A DNA stretch of 64,000 nt, taken from positions 1 to 64,000 of the forward strand of contig NHNW01000004.1 in assembly GCA_002786025.1 (NCBI GenBank). Direction: 5' to 3'. Position 1 is the stretch's first letter. The number at the start of each line of letters is the position of its first letter. Position numbers and translations under genes: made by a program. Positions 44,235-55,794 of the stretch are shown in pieces. A model generated the notes under the pieces. It was not told where the DNA came from, made no database searches, and saw nothing but the letters and a program-made list of their open reading frames with translations. Source of the DNA: Zasmidium citrigriseum. Its lineage: Eukaryota; Ascomycota; Dothideomycetes; Mycosphaerellales; Mycosphaerellaceae.

Positions 44235-47200
44235 ATATAATACCTATTAGAATTAGCCTTACGCTACTATAGTAACCCTTATCTAGGCCTACTACGACCG
44301 ATTAGTCGGCGTTTCTATAGTAACTCTTACTAAACGCGAGATTCTATAGTCGTAGGTAACCTAGCCTAAGTACGAGACTATATATAAGGCTAAAGTTTTA
44401 GTAATAAGGACTAGTATAGAGCGATTTAAGGTATTATTAAAGGTAGATTACTACGTAGGCGGCTAGTTATACTAGCCTATATACAAATATATATAATTAA
44501 TACTAAAGAAAGTATACTAAGGTATATAATAATACTAGGGGGGTAGAGGTAGAGGTAGTAGAGAGGGTAGAGCGCGCTATAGAGCGTATAAACGGCTAAG
44601 GAAGCTCGGTTTACTTAGTAATATCGGCCGCCCGTCTAAGTATATTGGTTTTAGTATATATACCTACTAAACTATATAGCTAGGTAGGTATATTACTACT
44701 AGCGGTATCTAGTAAGCTAGCTACTATTATAGAGGGTATAGAGAGGGTCGGCTACTACTTATAGCGACGTACTAGACCGCCGCTAGTACCTATATAGTAG
44801 TATTAGCTACTATAGAAGCACCGCTAGTAGTTACTAGTATCGTAGAAGATATCTACTAGCCTACTCTACCCCCTCTCGACGTTCCGCTACGCCCTCTACC
44901 TCCTCTTACTACTCCTCGTCTACCTCTTATCGTACTACGCTTCTAGGGGATTAGTATTAATTTTAGTATATAATACGACGACATAACCCGGTTTAGTAGT
45001 ACTACTTAAGATAGTATTAGCTTCTAAGGAGGTTAAAGGTCGTACTACTCGAGTAGTAGTTAAGTAGCCTATTTACGTACCTCGTAATTAGCCTTAAATA
45101 ATATCGTAACGAAGCGATTAAAGGCGGCCTTATATCTAGCGTTACCTAGCTTTAAACCCTTCGCTCGAAGGTCGTCTTTAAGCTAGTATATTACGTAGCG
45201 TTAATTATTAAGAATAATATAGACGTCGAGCTAGTAGTATAGAGTAGCGAGCGCTAAGTCGTTATTAAGGTTATAAGACTACTTACACTCTTACTCGAAG
45301 GCGTTAAAGCCGCCGCGCTAGCTATCGTCGTTACTACTATTAAAGATCGATATCTACTTATTATAGTATACTATCTTAATAAGCCGCTAGCCGAGGGTAA
45401 TATAAAGGTACTAGAGGTAACTATAGAGCGTCTTATATTTACGGAAGAAGCGGTAGTTATAGGTAATTAAATCGTCGTTACTAGGCCTAGGTTTCTTATA
45501 GTAGTATAAAGGATCCTTAGCGGTATATACCTTACTACCTATAAGACGTTATATATACTATAGTAGCCGCGATAGAAGGTACTTAAGGTCGTCTTCTTTG
45601 CCCTTACGCTACGTAAGAGGGTAGATCTTACTCGTAAACTCGTACGCCTTAGTAATAGCGCGTAATCGATATCCTTCTATCTTATAAGCTACTTAGATAG
45701 CGATACTTTTAAGTAAGAAGTCGGCGGCTATCTACTTCTTATCTTAATACTTTAAGACGCTATAGAAGGACTCTACCTAGTTAGTATCGCGTACCTACTA
45801 TAATACGAGTAAATAGACGCGATTATAGTTACTAGTTAAGGGTAGAGTAGCGACAACCTTATCCTTAATATAGCTAAAGAGCGCCTCTTTCTAGTCTACG
45901 TCGATAGGAGCCTATAAGAGCGCTTCCTTCGCGCTACCGATTAATTCTATATAGCTAGTATACGTCCTCCTCGTTATAATCGTAGTATAGAGATACTCGC
46001 GTACCTTCCGTAGCTCTTTTCTACTAAATTTGCGGTCGTACGCCCTCTTAATATAGACGTAGTAGAGGAGGTGTCGTAGGCGGTACGTAGTATCGCTCTA
46101 AGTAAGGCGAACTACTTACTATTCGGCCGCCGAGTTATCTATAATAATATAGGCTAGTTTCTAGTTAGACTATTCGACAATAAGGCGTAGATAGGTTAAT
46201 ATAATATTACTATCTTCTATCTTCGCGAGGAAGTACGCTATAGGGTATATTTAGCTATAGGTATCGCGAACGAAGAGGGTAAAGAGGAACTAGCCTATAT
46301 AGTTTGTTTTATAAGTTAAATCTATTACTATAAGGAAACTACGCTCTTTAAGTAGTCTCTTACCCTTATCGTTAATCTATACGACTATAAAGGTTTCCTT
46401 ATTATTAGTATCGCGTATAGCCTATACTATTTAGTACGTATATCCTTCTAAAACGCGTATTAGCTATTATTATTATTTTAAAGCGCGGTCGGTAATCGGC
46501 GAACGGGAGCTACCGCTAATTAAATCCCTATTAAAATTTAATAGAATTTAATACGTTTATTATTTATTTATAGAAAGCTAGCTAATTAGAGGCCTTACTA
46601 GCTCCCTAAAATCCGAAAAATTTTTCTTCTTAATATAACTTAGACCTATATACTTACCTTCTTTAAGCTATTTATCTAAGTCTTACTATTAATCCTACTA
46701 TAATATCCTCGCGCCCTTTAACCGCCTATCCTTATAATACTTCTAAAAGCTCTTTCTAGCGTTAAGAACGTCGCGCTAGTTTATTAGACTACCGCCTACG
46801 TTAAGAAACGCCCTTTAGCTAGCTCTATTATAAAAGGACTAGATTTACTCCTATACTACTACTACTCGTAAGCTAGAATATACCTTCTAGCCTACTATGT
46901 TTATTAGCGCCGAGTTACGCTTATATAGGTCTATACTAGCTACTATATAACCCTTATACTAATAGCGAGAGCGATAGGCTAGGCGATTCTTACGAAGACG
47001 CTCGCTTTAATCCTTATTATTTTAGGCGATAGTATAGCTTACGAGGGTACCTTCTTCGTCGAAGTTAGACGTTATCTTTATCGTTACTAGGTATCTATTA
47101 CCTCTAGTTATAGGTTTATAGCGCCTCTTTACCCCTCTACTAATAGACTCTTACTCTTTAAAATAGAGCTAGTACTAATAGTAGGTATAGTAAGTACTAC

Positions 47201-48199
47201 TCTTCTTAATACCCTTCCTTATATATACTTAGAAGTTATCTATAAACGGCTATATCTCGTTATACTCTTCGGCCGTTACGTTAAAATCTTCCTCTAATAA
47301 CAACTACTTCTTACGCGCCTTACGTACGCCTACTAGTACCTTTATCGCGTTATAAGCGCTCTTACTACTAACTTTAGCTAGTAGTTTCGCTTTCTTACGT
47401 CCGCTATACTCTTAACTAATACTACGCCTTAATTTCTCGAAGTAACGGCTACTACGAGCGATAATAGGTAGTAGTAGTAGTATCTTATTACTAGACGAGC
47501 CGCTATTATTAAGAGCCGCCTTATTAATAACCTCCTTATCTACTAGCTTATCTACTAGCTTATCTACTACCTTATTAACCGCTTTATCGTTAATTCCGTA
47601 GCCTAGAGCCTAGTTACTAAGCTCCTTACCGTCCGCTACGTCCGCCTATACCTTATCTTCGTTAGTAGTAACCTTCGGTAATAGCGCTTCTATAATAGGT
47701 AGCTTCTACGCTTCGAGGTAGTAATATTCTTTAAGAGTAGTAATATCTAATTTAGTAAGGGCGTTATCGATAGTTTTAAGTAGCTTAGGCGCGTATATAG
47801 GCTTATTAACACCCTCGATAGGCGACTTAACGATAGCGTCGATAGATATTATATATAATCGAGCGGTAAGTAGAGTAGCCTATATATAGGTAAGGGGGGT
47901 AGGGGTAGTAGTAGGCTTAGTAGCGGACGCTCCGCTAGCGGCGGTAGCCTACTAGGTATTAGACGGGTTAGTAGACATAGTAAGGATCTTAAAATTAATA
48001 GATAATATATATAAATTAAGATATTAATAATATATAGATACCTAGTAAGTACTTAATAGCGATAGCGAGGTTATTGTTTACTATAGGAGACGCGTCGCGC
48101 GCACCGATATTAACATACTAATCTGCTACCGAAACTCGTCCGAAGGCCCGATCACGATCCCATGTAGTAGCGCGAGGCTAATTCTAATAGGTATTATAT
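44235..48199 (-). mobile_element. MULE-type DNA transposon 2, RIP-inactivated
   Basis: A 4.0-kb element bounded by about 37-bp inverted repeats at 44235-44271 and 48163-48199 (outer end atataatacctattagaatt). The minus strand carries a MULE-type transposase interrupted by stops: near 46300-46340 it reads FLIVIDLTYKTNYIG, and near 46120-46150 it reads IIIDNSAAE followed by VVRLT, matching the fungal MULE segment in which D-x-S-A-A-E-Q precedes the second catalytic region (family knowledge). Its terminal repeat differs from that of MULE 1, so it is a distinct family. No matching 9-bp duplication was found outside the repeats; one may have been lost. The right end is unmutated, the left end shows C-to-T and G-to-A changes. 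Confidence 0.82.
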
Positions 48200-48964
48200 C
48201 CCTCGCCTAGGGAACGACCGTCGAACGACCAAACTTCGCCAAAATCCGAGCTCCTTATCTCCATGCAACGTTTGCCGAATTTCGAAATACGTCCTTCCTC
48301 CACAATTGAACATGATGAACGCTGATAGACGCTGTCTGCTAGGCTACGGTTAGGGCCGTGGATGTTGGATGGCTTGACAGCTCAATCCATAGCCCCCGAA
48401 TCTACCAGTACCGCAGTACAAACCCCTTTGTTGCTTCTTTCCAGGCCAGCGCTGACAGCCGCGCTTCCACGGAATCGAGAGCATGGTAGCGACCGGGATC
48501 TAAGGAGCCTTGATACCAACGACAAACGACGACCTGGCCCGAGCGTTGACAAACGACGTCGGCAGTCATCGCATTTCTATCCCTATTTTCCAGTATCACG
48601 AACTCCTGTCAGCAAACGCTGCCAACAAACGAGTTCTTGTGCAACTCGTGATTTCGCCGATGTCAACGCCGTCCGGCAGACGTCGTCTCTCGAAACAATT
48701 GACAGAAGCCAATTTCCGCGACTCCCTGTATCCTGGACGATTCTTGAACCTATTGCCACGTTGTTGGTCGGGGTTTGGGCATCATCGTTGTCGTACCTCA
48801 TGGGACAGGAGCATACAACAGACAGTGCGAAATCATCAAATGTCCAAGCGCAGTGTTAGTCTTGCGACAAGCCAACTGCCGAACGCTTCCTTCTACTACC
48901 AATCCCGCTACGGAACATGATGGCACTTCTCGAATACGAGCTGCCATCATCACATCATCCTCAC
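48200..48964. other. Unmutated spacer downstream of the MULE block
   Basis: GC-balanced DNA between the right end of MULE 2 and the 3' end of the ELMO gene. Two overlapping plus-strand frames (48362-48859 and 48510-48920) have mixed composition without a domain; they cannot both be real and neither is convincing. Confidence 0.4.
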
Positions 48965-51158
48965 TCAAGATTCCACCTCATCCGGCAGAGCATACCAATA
49001 CGCGTCATCCACACCCTCCCTGTCCGGCACGGGCCTGAAGCTCTCGGCGGCATCCGCATCGCCCTTGACGCTCATCTCCAGCGCCTCCCAGTCCACGTCC
49101 TCCCATCGCAGGTTCAGCATGCGCAATCTCACGCCCCAGTCCTCCATCATTTCCATCAGGCGCGTCGTGTCCTTGGTGATGGGTTGCTGGTTCAGCAGCA
49201 TGAGCAGGCCGTCGAGCCACTCCGAAGCCAGGTAGGACGTCTGCGGGAAGAGTTCCAGCAGGATGCGCTCTTCCCGAGCTTGTTGCTGTTCCGCCCCTTT
49301 GGTTCTGGGTCCGGTGCCCAGGATGGTGATTTTGGTCGTCGTGGCCTTGTTCTCGGCTTCACGTGCCGAGTCTTTGAGCGTCTCTGTGCTGTCGTTGGGT
49401 TGGTTCATGATGAGAGGCTGTTCGGCCGCCGAGACGTTGCTATCCACGGACGTCACCAGGTTGAGATCAATCTTCTCCGACAGATCCGCCAGGGGCACTT
49501 CCGCGTCGCTCCTGCTGGAATAGTTCTGATAATGCAGCCATCTCCGATTATGGCTCAGCCTTACGTATCGCCACGCAGCGGCATTGGCTCCCATAGGCGT
49601 CGCAGAGGTCGGGAACCAGGACCCCTGGAGCAGGCATCGTATTCGCTGTTCTTTCATAAACTGCAGGCTCTCGTGGTGCAATTGCTCCTGAACCTGCACT
49701 AGATGAGGACCCCAGGCATCCTGATACACCTCGTTCAGGTTCTCCATCTGCCAGCGTCGCGCCGTGTCTAGACTCACGACTCGCAGTTTCTCCTCTACTT
49801 TACCGACGTCGGTTTTGCGGCCGGCCATGCCCACGATGCGCTCGACCATGATCCGGACGACTTCTTCGATCTTGTAGAAATCTTCCTGCTCGGCTCCGGC
49901 GTCTTTCCATATTCGAAGGAAGGCGTTCAGTGCGGCGGTGTGCAGACGTCCCCATTGTAGGAGGAGCGGCTTGTATAGCTTGTCGACGTTCTGGTTCCGT
50001 TCGTACATGCTGTTGCGGTAGACTGGTGTCTCTGATGCTGTCCCATCGTCGATTTCGAAATGCTCGTATAAGATCAATGTCACGCTCAAACTTGCCCTCG
50101 CAAGTGGACAGCGTTGCTCCTTTGGTAGTACTGATTGCTCCAACAGTGTCTTCTGGTATGTGTCTTCGTTTCTCCGACAGTAGTCGACTAGATCCATCAT
50201 TCCTAGATATCCGGTCTCGTCAAATTCCCAAGCTGGACTTTCGGTTTCAAAGCCCAATCGCCGCCATTTCTCGGGGTGATGTTTTCTCGGTTTGGCGCCA
50301 TTCATAGCTGGTGGCGCACTATACGGTTCTGGATTGCTCATGAGATGGATCGTCTTGAGAGCTCGCTTGTGTTCCGGCAACTCCATGTTGACCATCACAT
50401 CCCTCCACTTCCTTAACAGCATCTTGGTCAAGTTCTGAAACTCGATGATAGCGTAAGAAAGTGGGCTGTCCACATCTCCTGCTGCGTCTCCACGCATCAG
50501 CATGCCCACTCCACCAATCACCCCTAGATCTTGTAACCTCTTGATGAACTTTGGCCATTCTTGCTCTCCTCCATTCATTACAGCATCTCTCATGAGAGCG
50601 TTGACCAACTGCAGAGCATTGGCGCATAGAGTGTGGTCTGAAGCGCTCAATCGTTGTACCAGAGACTCCAGAAAGCCTGGGTTGTTGTCCAATGCTGGTT
50701 TCAAGGCTCGGAAGCCAAATGCCGGCTCTTCATCTTGCTGCGCGGAAGTCAAGGGTCGGGAAACGACGAGGACGAGGAGCGTGAGGGCATTGCGAACGAT
50801 GTTAACGAGAGGATGGGAGATCGCGAGCGAGAGTGCCTAGACCAACGTCAATTGAAGCATTACATAGCATCATGGCTGTCAATGTCACCTTTTCCAACAC
50901 CTGATCATCGCAGCACTCCCAACCCATATCCAGCTCCAAGAGCGCATCCAGACTCCCCAGCGCATAGGCTTGCGTATTCCCTGAGGTATCCAGAACCGCC
51001 TGCCTCAACGGCGGCAGCCCATCAGCCTGGATGAACGCATCCGCGAACGATGGATCGCCCAGTAGACCCTTCAACTTGAACACAGCGTACTTCCTCGCGC
51101 TCTCACTCTCAGCCACCAGACCAGCAACCAACGTCGCGACATCCGGCGGCTCGTCCAT
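48965..51158 (-). CDS. ELMO/CED-12 domain protein
   Basis: Two exons, 51158-50889 and 50836-48965, give 713 aa. ELMO proteins partner DOCK-type exchange factors to activate Rac-like GTPases; the yeast pair is Lmo1-Dck1, which links cell-wall and mitochondrial stress signalling. Seen: an armadillo-like helical N-terminus (VAGLVAESESARKYAVFKLK, LPPLRQAVLDTSGNTQAYAL); the exon join giving EKALSLAISHPLVNIVRNAL; the ELMO-domain-like part (GYLGMMDLVDYCRRNEDTYQ, RASLSVTLILYEHFEID); and a C-terminal PH-like part (CLLQGSWFP, WRYVRLSHNRRWLHYQNYS, then acidic strands). The Lmo1 role is inferred from family and length. The intron is 52 nt with clean splice sites. Confidence 0.86.
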
Positions 51159-52169
51159 GGTAATGCGCGTTACGGCTCACCGGCCGGCGGTAGATCCGAC
51201 GCGCTCGATTGAATCTGTTCAGATATGGAAATTGCCCTTTTCGCTCAGATGTTGCGAGATCTTGCAGATGAAGAGGAAGACGACGATGGAGAGGAGGAGC
51301 CGGAACCGGCGAAACATAGTATAAGACAAGAGATAGCAGATCGAGGTAATAGCTGGGGCCGTTAAGTGAAGATCACCGAGGCCACCGTGCAGCGTTCACG
51401 ACTCGCGCCAACATGCCCAGGTGCCGAAATGACTTGCGATCGGCGAGCGATTAGCGATTTGGGAGAGATAATATGTACATGGAAAGAGAAGGATAGTGGC
51501 GGAAAAGAGAGTAAGAGAGCATGAAACTTGTCGCCTGGGCGAAAGGTGAGGTGCTAGAAAGAGTGGGTTTCATCCACAGATCAGACGCAGTTCGAGACCA
51601 CCAATGCTTGCCCACGTGCGCATGGCGACTCTTCCCGACCGAACACCTCTAGTCGACTCGTCATGCCGCCAATGAATTGGTTTTCACTGACGCAATATCA
51701 CATGCAAAGGGATGGAAAATTGGAGACACCAATGAGAATAGAATCAAGCCGTCGACGTGTTGCGACGGCGCCGTGTATTATTGAATCAAGGCAGTCGCTA
51801 CAGTAGCCACCACCATCCCGTCCGTGTCATCAAGTCCAAGATGAAGCCGCCCGGTCTATGTGAGCCCCAACACCTTGCTTTTCGCTCCCGAAGCAATTAG
51901 TAGAAACATTCATGTACACCCATGTGCGTAACGTCGTTTCAGCGTCGCCGCTTTGGCTATGCAGGTCGTCATTGCTCGTTTCGTGACCCCTCTTCATCAT
52001 CAACAGACACACGACTGGCAAGGCCTCTGCCCTCTTCTCGGCCAGTCGTGCTGGGGAGTATTCCATGTTTTCGTCCAGTGTCGTAATGGATAAATATCTG
52101 AGATAAATCGAGTAAGTCCGCCGACCCGCGGTGGTTGGTTTTGTTGTGTGAAGGTGAGTCTCGCTTCAC
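51159..52169. other. Intergenic with CTTCAC inverted repeat at its right end
   Basis: About 1 kb between the ELMO gene start and the Reg1-like stop, both leftward. At 52148-52169 GTGAAG and CTTCAC form an inverted pair with a 10-nt loop, within 25 bp of the Reg1-like stop codon, so it lies in the 3' UTR of that gene. No gene is seen. Confidence 0.4.
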
Positions 52170-54082
52170 TCATTTTCGCCAGCCAACGTTCCAGATAACG
52201 TGGGCGATGTCTCGCGCCGTATTAAAAGTTTCGGAGACTCGTCCAAAGAGGCCGGCGGCAACAGCATCGTCCTCGTCCTCGTCGTATGGCATGAACATAC
52301 CGCTTGACGTTCTCCTCATGCCTTCCATCTCATAGGAACTTGGCCCAGGGGTGCTACTGCGGTTGCGGCTGCTGGGTCCGCCATCTCTGCTGCGAGAAGA
52401 AGCTCCCAGGGATGATTTGGGATTGCTTGCCCCAAAGGACCACGACGAGTCTGAGTCGATTTCCTCCTCGTCGTCATCTTCTGGCAGCAGAAAATTACTC
52501 GAGGGATGCGATGGCCTGAGAGTCTCCTGTGATGGGCTCGGGCTGAGTTTTCCAGAATTCCACGACCGGCCGAAAGTATGATGTTGAGCTTCCTCGGTCA
52601 CATCTGGGCTGTCAGTCCGGTACTTGAGTGTTGTCGCGGGAAGGGTTTCGATGATCTTGCGGCCGTTCGTTGAGCTGCTTCGACTTCGGTCTGATTTCGT
52701 TTTCTTTCGGCTGGGGCCCTTTTTCCTCTTCATCATCACCACTCCATCGTCGCTACTGGAGTCGGAGCCTGAATGGCGACCGTGGTCTTCTGCTTCGTCC
52801 TCGCTATCGTCTTCTTCGTCCAAGCCGGCATCCTTGCAGTCTACAGCGATACATTGCTCCACTCGATCGTCGAATCGGATGTGTCGCTTCTCCTGAGCTT
52901 CGCATGGTGTTCCGCCGCTGCTGGTACTCCGACTGGTGAAGTAGTCAACCTGGTCTCTGCTAGGGGTCTCCGATTGGAGTTTGGAGTCCACGACATCCGA
53001 ATTAGCGCCAGATCTTCGGCCTGAGCGTCCCTGGGCCTGGACTGCTGATGCTGCCTGCTTTACTAATGAGGACGTCGACAGTGACTTTTGAAGCATGACT
53101 TCAGAAACACTCCTCTTTTTCAAGATTGGCTTCTTGTTAACGAACGAGTTGTTCTTGGAGATCTGGGAGTCTGGCTCCGATATGTTCTGGGTGATGGGGT
53201 ATGAAGTGGCCGTCTTCAACGGTCCGTAGAGCCATGTCACATCTGACTCTTTCAACCTGTACTTGGAGTCAATTATTTGTATCGATAGACTTCAGAACCA
53301 CATGATCTACGTACCAGTTCAATCTTTCTGGCGAGACGGTTCGAAGGTCGAACTTGGTCTTCGCCCATGTCCGCCAAGATGCGTTCTCGAGCCTGGTCAA
53401 AGGTCAGCAGACTGCCTCGTGCAGACGAAAAGCATATCGCGGTACACAAGTAGACGTACCTCGACCGTTCACCATATAGAGTCTTCCTCTGGGACACAAT
53501 ATGCCTCCAGGACGCCCATATATCTTCTTCTCTCCAATCATGGCTCAAAAAGTCGACTTGTCTCGACGGGTCATCTTTCACAGCCGTATCATCGGCTACT
53601 GTAGGTGTCGATATCGGTGAGTCTGATCGAGTAGTATCGGTGGTAGTGGACTCTGGCGGTTCATCGCTCGACTCTTCCCCGTAAGCGGGGGATGAAGGCG
53701 GGACGTTCGAGTTTGAGACATGGCCACCGCCAAACGAGACCTCGTCGTAGTTTGGAAAGTCGATGTCAGTATCCAGAGTCAGACTGCTCTCTGCTGACGA
53801 CTCGAAACTGTCCAATGTCGAATCTCGTGAAGTAGCACTGGAGACGGTCTCGAATGAGCTGGCAGCTGATGGCGGTAGCGATGCCGGTGTCTTGCCTGCC
53901 AGTCGCTCCTGGTGTTCGGCGTGAGGGGTAGCAATATTCTTGGGACTAGACGAAAGAGGCGAAGTGTCGAGAAAGAGGGATGATGACGAGGGCGGGGAGC
54001 GGCGTATTCCAGCGGACTGGTAATATGATTGACCGTCCGGCTGTCGAGGGACTTGCAGGACTTCGGTCATGACGGCGGTCAC
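52170..54082 (-). CDS. REG1: Reg1/Hex2-like PP1 regulatory subunit (DUF1752)
   Basis: Three exons, 54082-53460, 53392-53315 and 53256-52170, give 595 aa. Reg1 targets protein phosphatase 1 (Glc7) to Snf1 and its substrates for glucose repression. The conserved block spans all three exons: DFLSHDWREEDIWASWRHI (from residue 177), then LENASWRTWAKTKFDLRTVS and PERLNWLKESDVTWLYGP across the splices. The PP1-docking motif RHIRF is at 358-362, within EKRHIRFDDRVEQCIAVD, and KPILKKRSVSEVMLQKSLS precedes it. The rest is Ser-rich and acidic. A second Met four codons in (54070) is an alternative start. The middle exon of 78 nt is certain because the motif only reads through when it is included. Confidence 0.93.
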
Positions 54083-55452
54083 AACATGTGCAGCGAGTGC
54101 AATATCAGAAACAAGCGAGTGTCGTCCACCGCTGCCGCCAGACGGGGTGTGGTGAGGATATGGCCTGCCTCGTCCCCGCTACAACATCGGCTTTCCCAGG
54201 TGAAGTAGTGCAGTCGTCGAGTTCCCAATGTCGGGGTGCGATAAGGATGGGCCAGTGGAGGTGGAATTGATGGTCAGGACAGAGGAAGGGTGGAGGAGAA
54301 GGTGTCGCTGGTGTTGCTGACTGTGCGCCCGAACCAGAGCAGACAGAGTTGAGAGAATGCAGGTGTGGGAGACAGAGTTGTGGTGTTCCTTGGCTCCAGG
54401 GTCGAAGGGAGCGCTCGGGCAAGACCGCGACCTGACCAGGGCCAGACTGACTTTCCGCGGTGCAGCGAGTGTCAGTGGCCAGTGTTTCGGTCCAGTCGTG
54501 GAGGCGGGGTCGTGGAGCCATGCGCGTGGCGGGTGTGGCACGGCGGCGAGCAGAAGCAGGGCAGAGCAGGGCCGTAGGCGATATCAAGGTCGGCGGTCGC
54601 TCACAGAGTACAAGCACGAAAGCGCGCAGTCCGGGGCGGTGGTTTGGCCGGCATGGAGGAGCAGCAGCAGCAGCAGAAGCGTGGGCGATGAATTTGGCAC
54701 TTCGCACGGCCAGACCAGGCCCCACTGGAGAAGGGCCGGGATCGTGTGGAGTTGACCCACTTCCACAATCGCGTGCTGAGCCCACGCCGCGCATGTGCTG
54801 TATATAACATATGATAACTCAAAGAAGAAGGTGCTGGAGATCTAGCGGGGGGCTACAAGGGTAGGCCTTGAGCTTAAGAGCATATCTCGCCCACAAGACA
54901 TCGTGGACTAACAAAAGCCACTTGCAGAATTCTCCAAACGCGGTGATCCAACAATACTTTCCCGGGAACGCGATCGACAACGATGACCTGTGCCTATCGG
55001 TCTCGCCCTAACTGCATCACCGCTGTTTCGCACGCTCTTTACTTGTTGCTTTTGCACCAATAGCCAATTCGCACATGAGCCATTGTGTGCTACAGCCGCT
55101 GCTCATGCCATTGATCCATTCACCCTATCTCGCTGTCCGCTTGCGGTACCACCGCCCAGTGCTTGTCTTGGCCGACGCGCAACAACGGGAACTCGGATGG
55201 CATGCCATGCCAGGCCTGCGACTCGCGAGACGACCGCCAACCAACCCACCAAGCACGCAGCATTGAGCATGATACCCCACGGCCTCGATAAGCTGCTCCT
55301 GGCTCGACGACACGGTAGATCGGCATGAGAAGCCGTCTGTCGCCATGGTTGCTGCGTCGCTGGCCCTGCAAAATCGGTCCGGACAGGGGACTGCAGCCGC
55401 CTGCGATATGCAGCTAGCTGGCCGTGCAGTCCAAGGCTTGAATACGTACTCT
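54083..55452. other. Gene-poor GC-rich region, no gene accepted
   Basis: 1.4 kb upstream of the Reg1-like gene. GC-rich with open frames of up to 229 codons on both strands, all overlapping one another and rich in Arg, Gly, Ala and Cys. A short CAG/GCA trinucleotide run is at 54660-54680. Probably promoter and long 5' leader. Confidence 0.4.
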
Positions 55453-55794
55453 TCAACGCTTCTGCCACTCGTCACCACTCTCGATGCCATACCGCAACTG
55501 CTGCGCGGGATCGAGAGTTTTTATTGATTCATCGACGGCCTCCTGTTTTTCTTCACTGCTAACTTTGGAGATACCCACTTCTTCAGCCTTCAGCTCCACC
55601 AAACCGCTCCCCAGCACCGCCAGAGCTTTGGCTCCATAATTCTCCAACACCCTATCGACTCCACACGCGCTGCATCGCCTGCGCAATTGGTGCATCTCTC
55701 TGCAATCCGACCCTCCTCCACACCTGTGGAGAGGCCAATGACGAGCCCATGCTCGAGCCTCGCCGCGAACTGCAGATTTGCAGGCCTTTTGCAT
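55453..55794 (-). CDS. Possible small protein, unknown function
   Basis: A 113-aa frame whose second half looks protein-like: ENYGAKALAVLGSGLVELKA, EEVGISKVSSEEKQEAVDES, then IKTLDPAQQLRYGIESGDEW. It has an amphipathic, Glu/Lys-rich pattern unlike chance frames nearby. The first half is Arg/Cys-rich (HQLRRRCSACGVDRV) and could instead be reached by splicing from another upstream frame starting at 55817. I cannot choose between these and see no known domain. It is isolated in a gene-poor stretch. Low confidence that it is translated as drawn. Confidence 0.3.
   Translation of the reverse strand: MQKACKSAVRGEARAWARHWPLHRCGGGSDCREMHQLRRRCSACGVDRVLENYGAKALAVLGSGLVELKAEEVGISKVSSEEKQEAVDESIKTLDPAQQLRYGIESGDEWQKR

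Noticed and set aside
48362..48920. Two overlapping plus-strand frames right of the MULE block
   Set aside because: Mixed composition without domains; could be remnants of a gene interrupted by the transposons, but nothing supports it.
54105..54807. Overlapping frames of 115-229 codons on both strands upstream of the Reg1-like gene
   Set aside because: Composition is Arg/Ala/Gly/Cys-rich and mutually overlapping, as expected by chance in GC-rich leader DNA.
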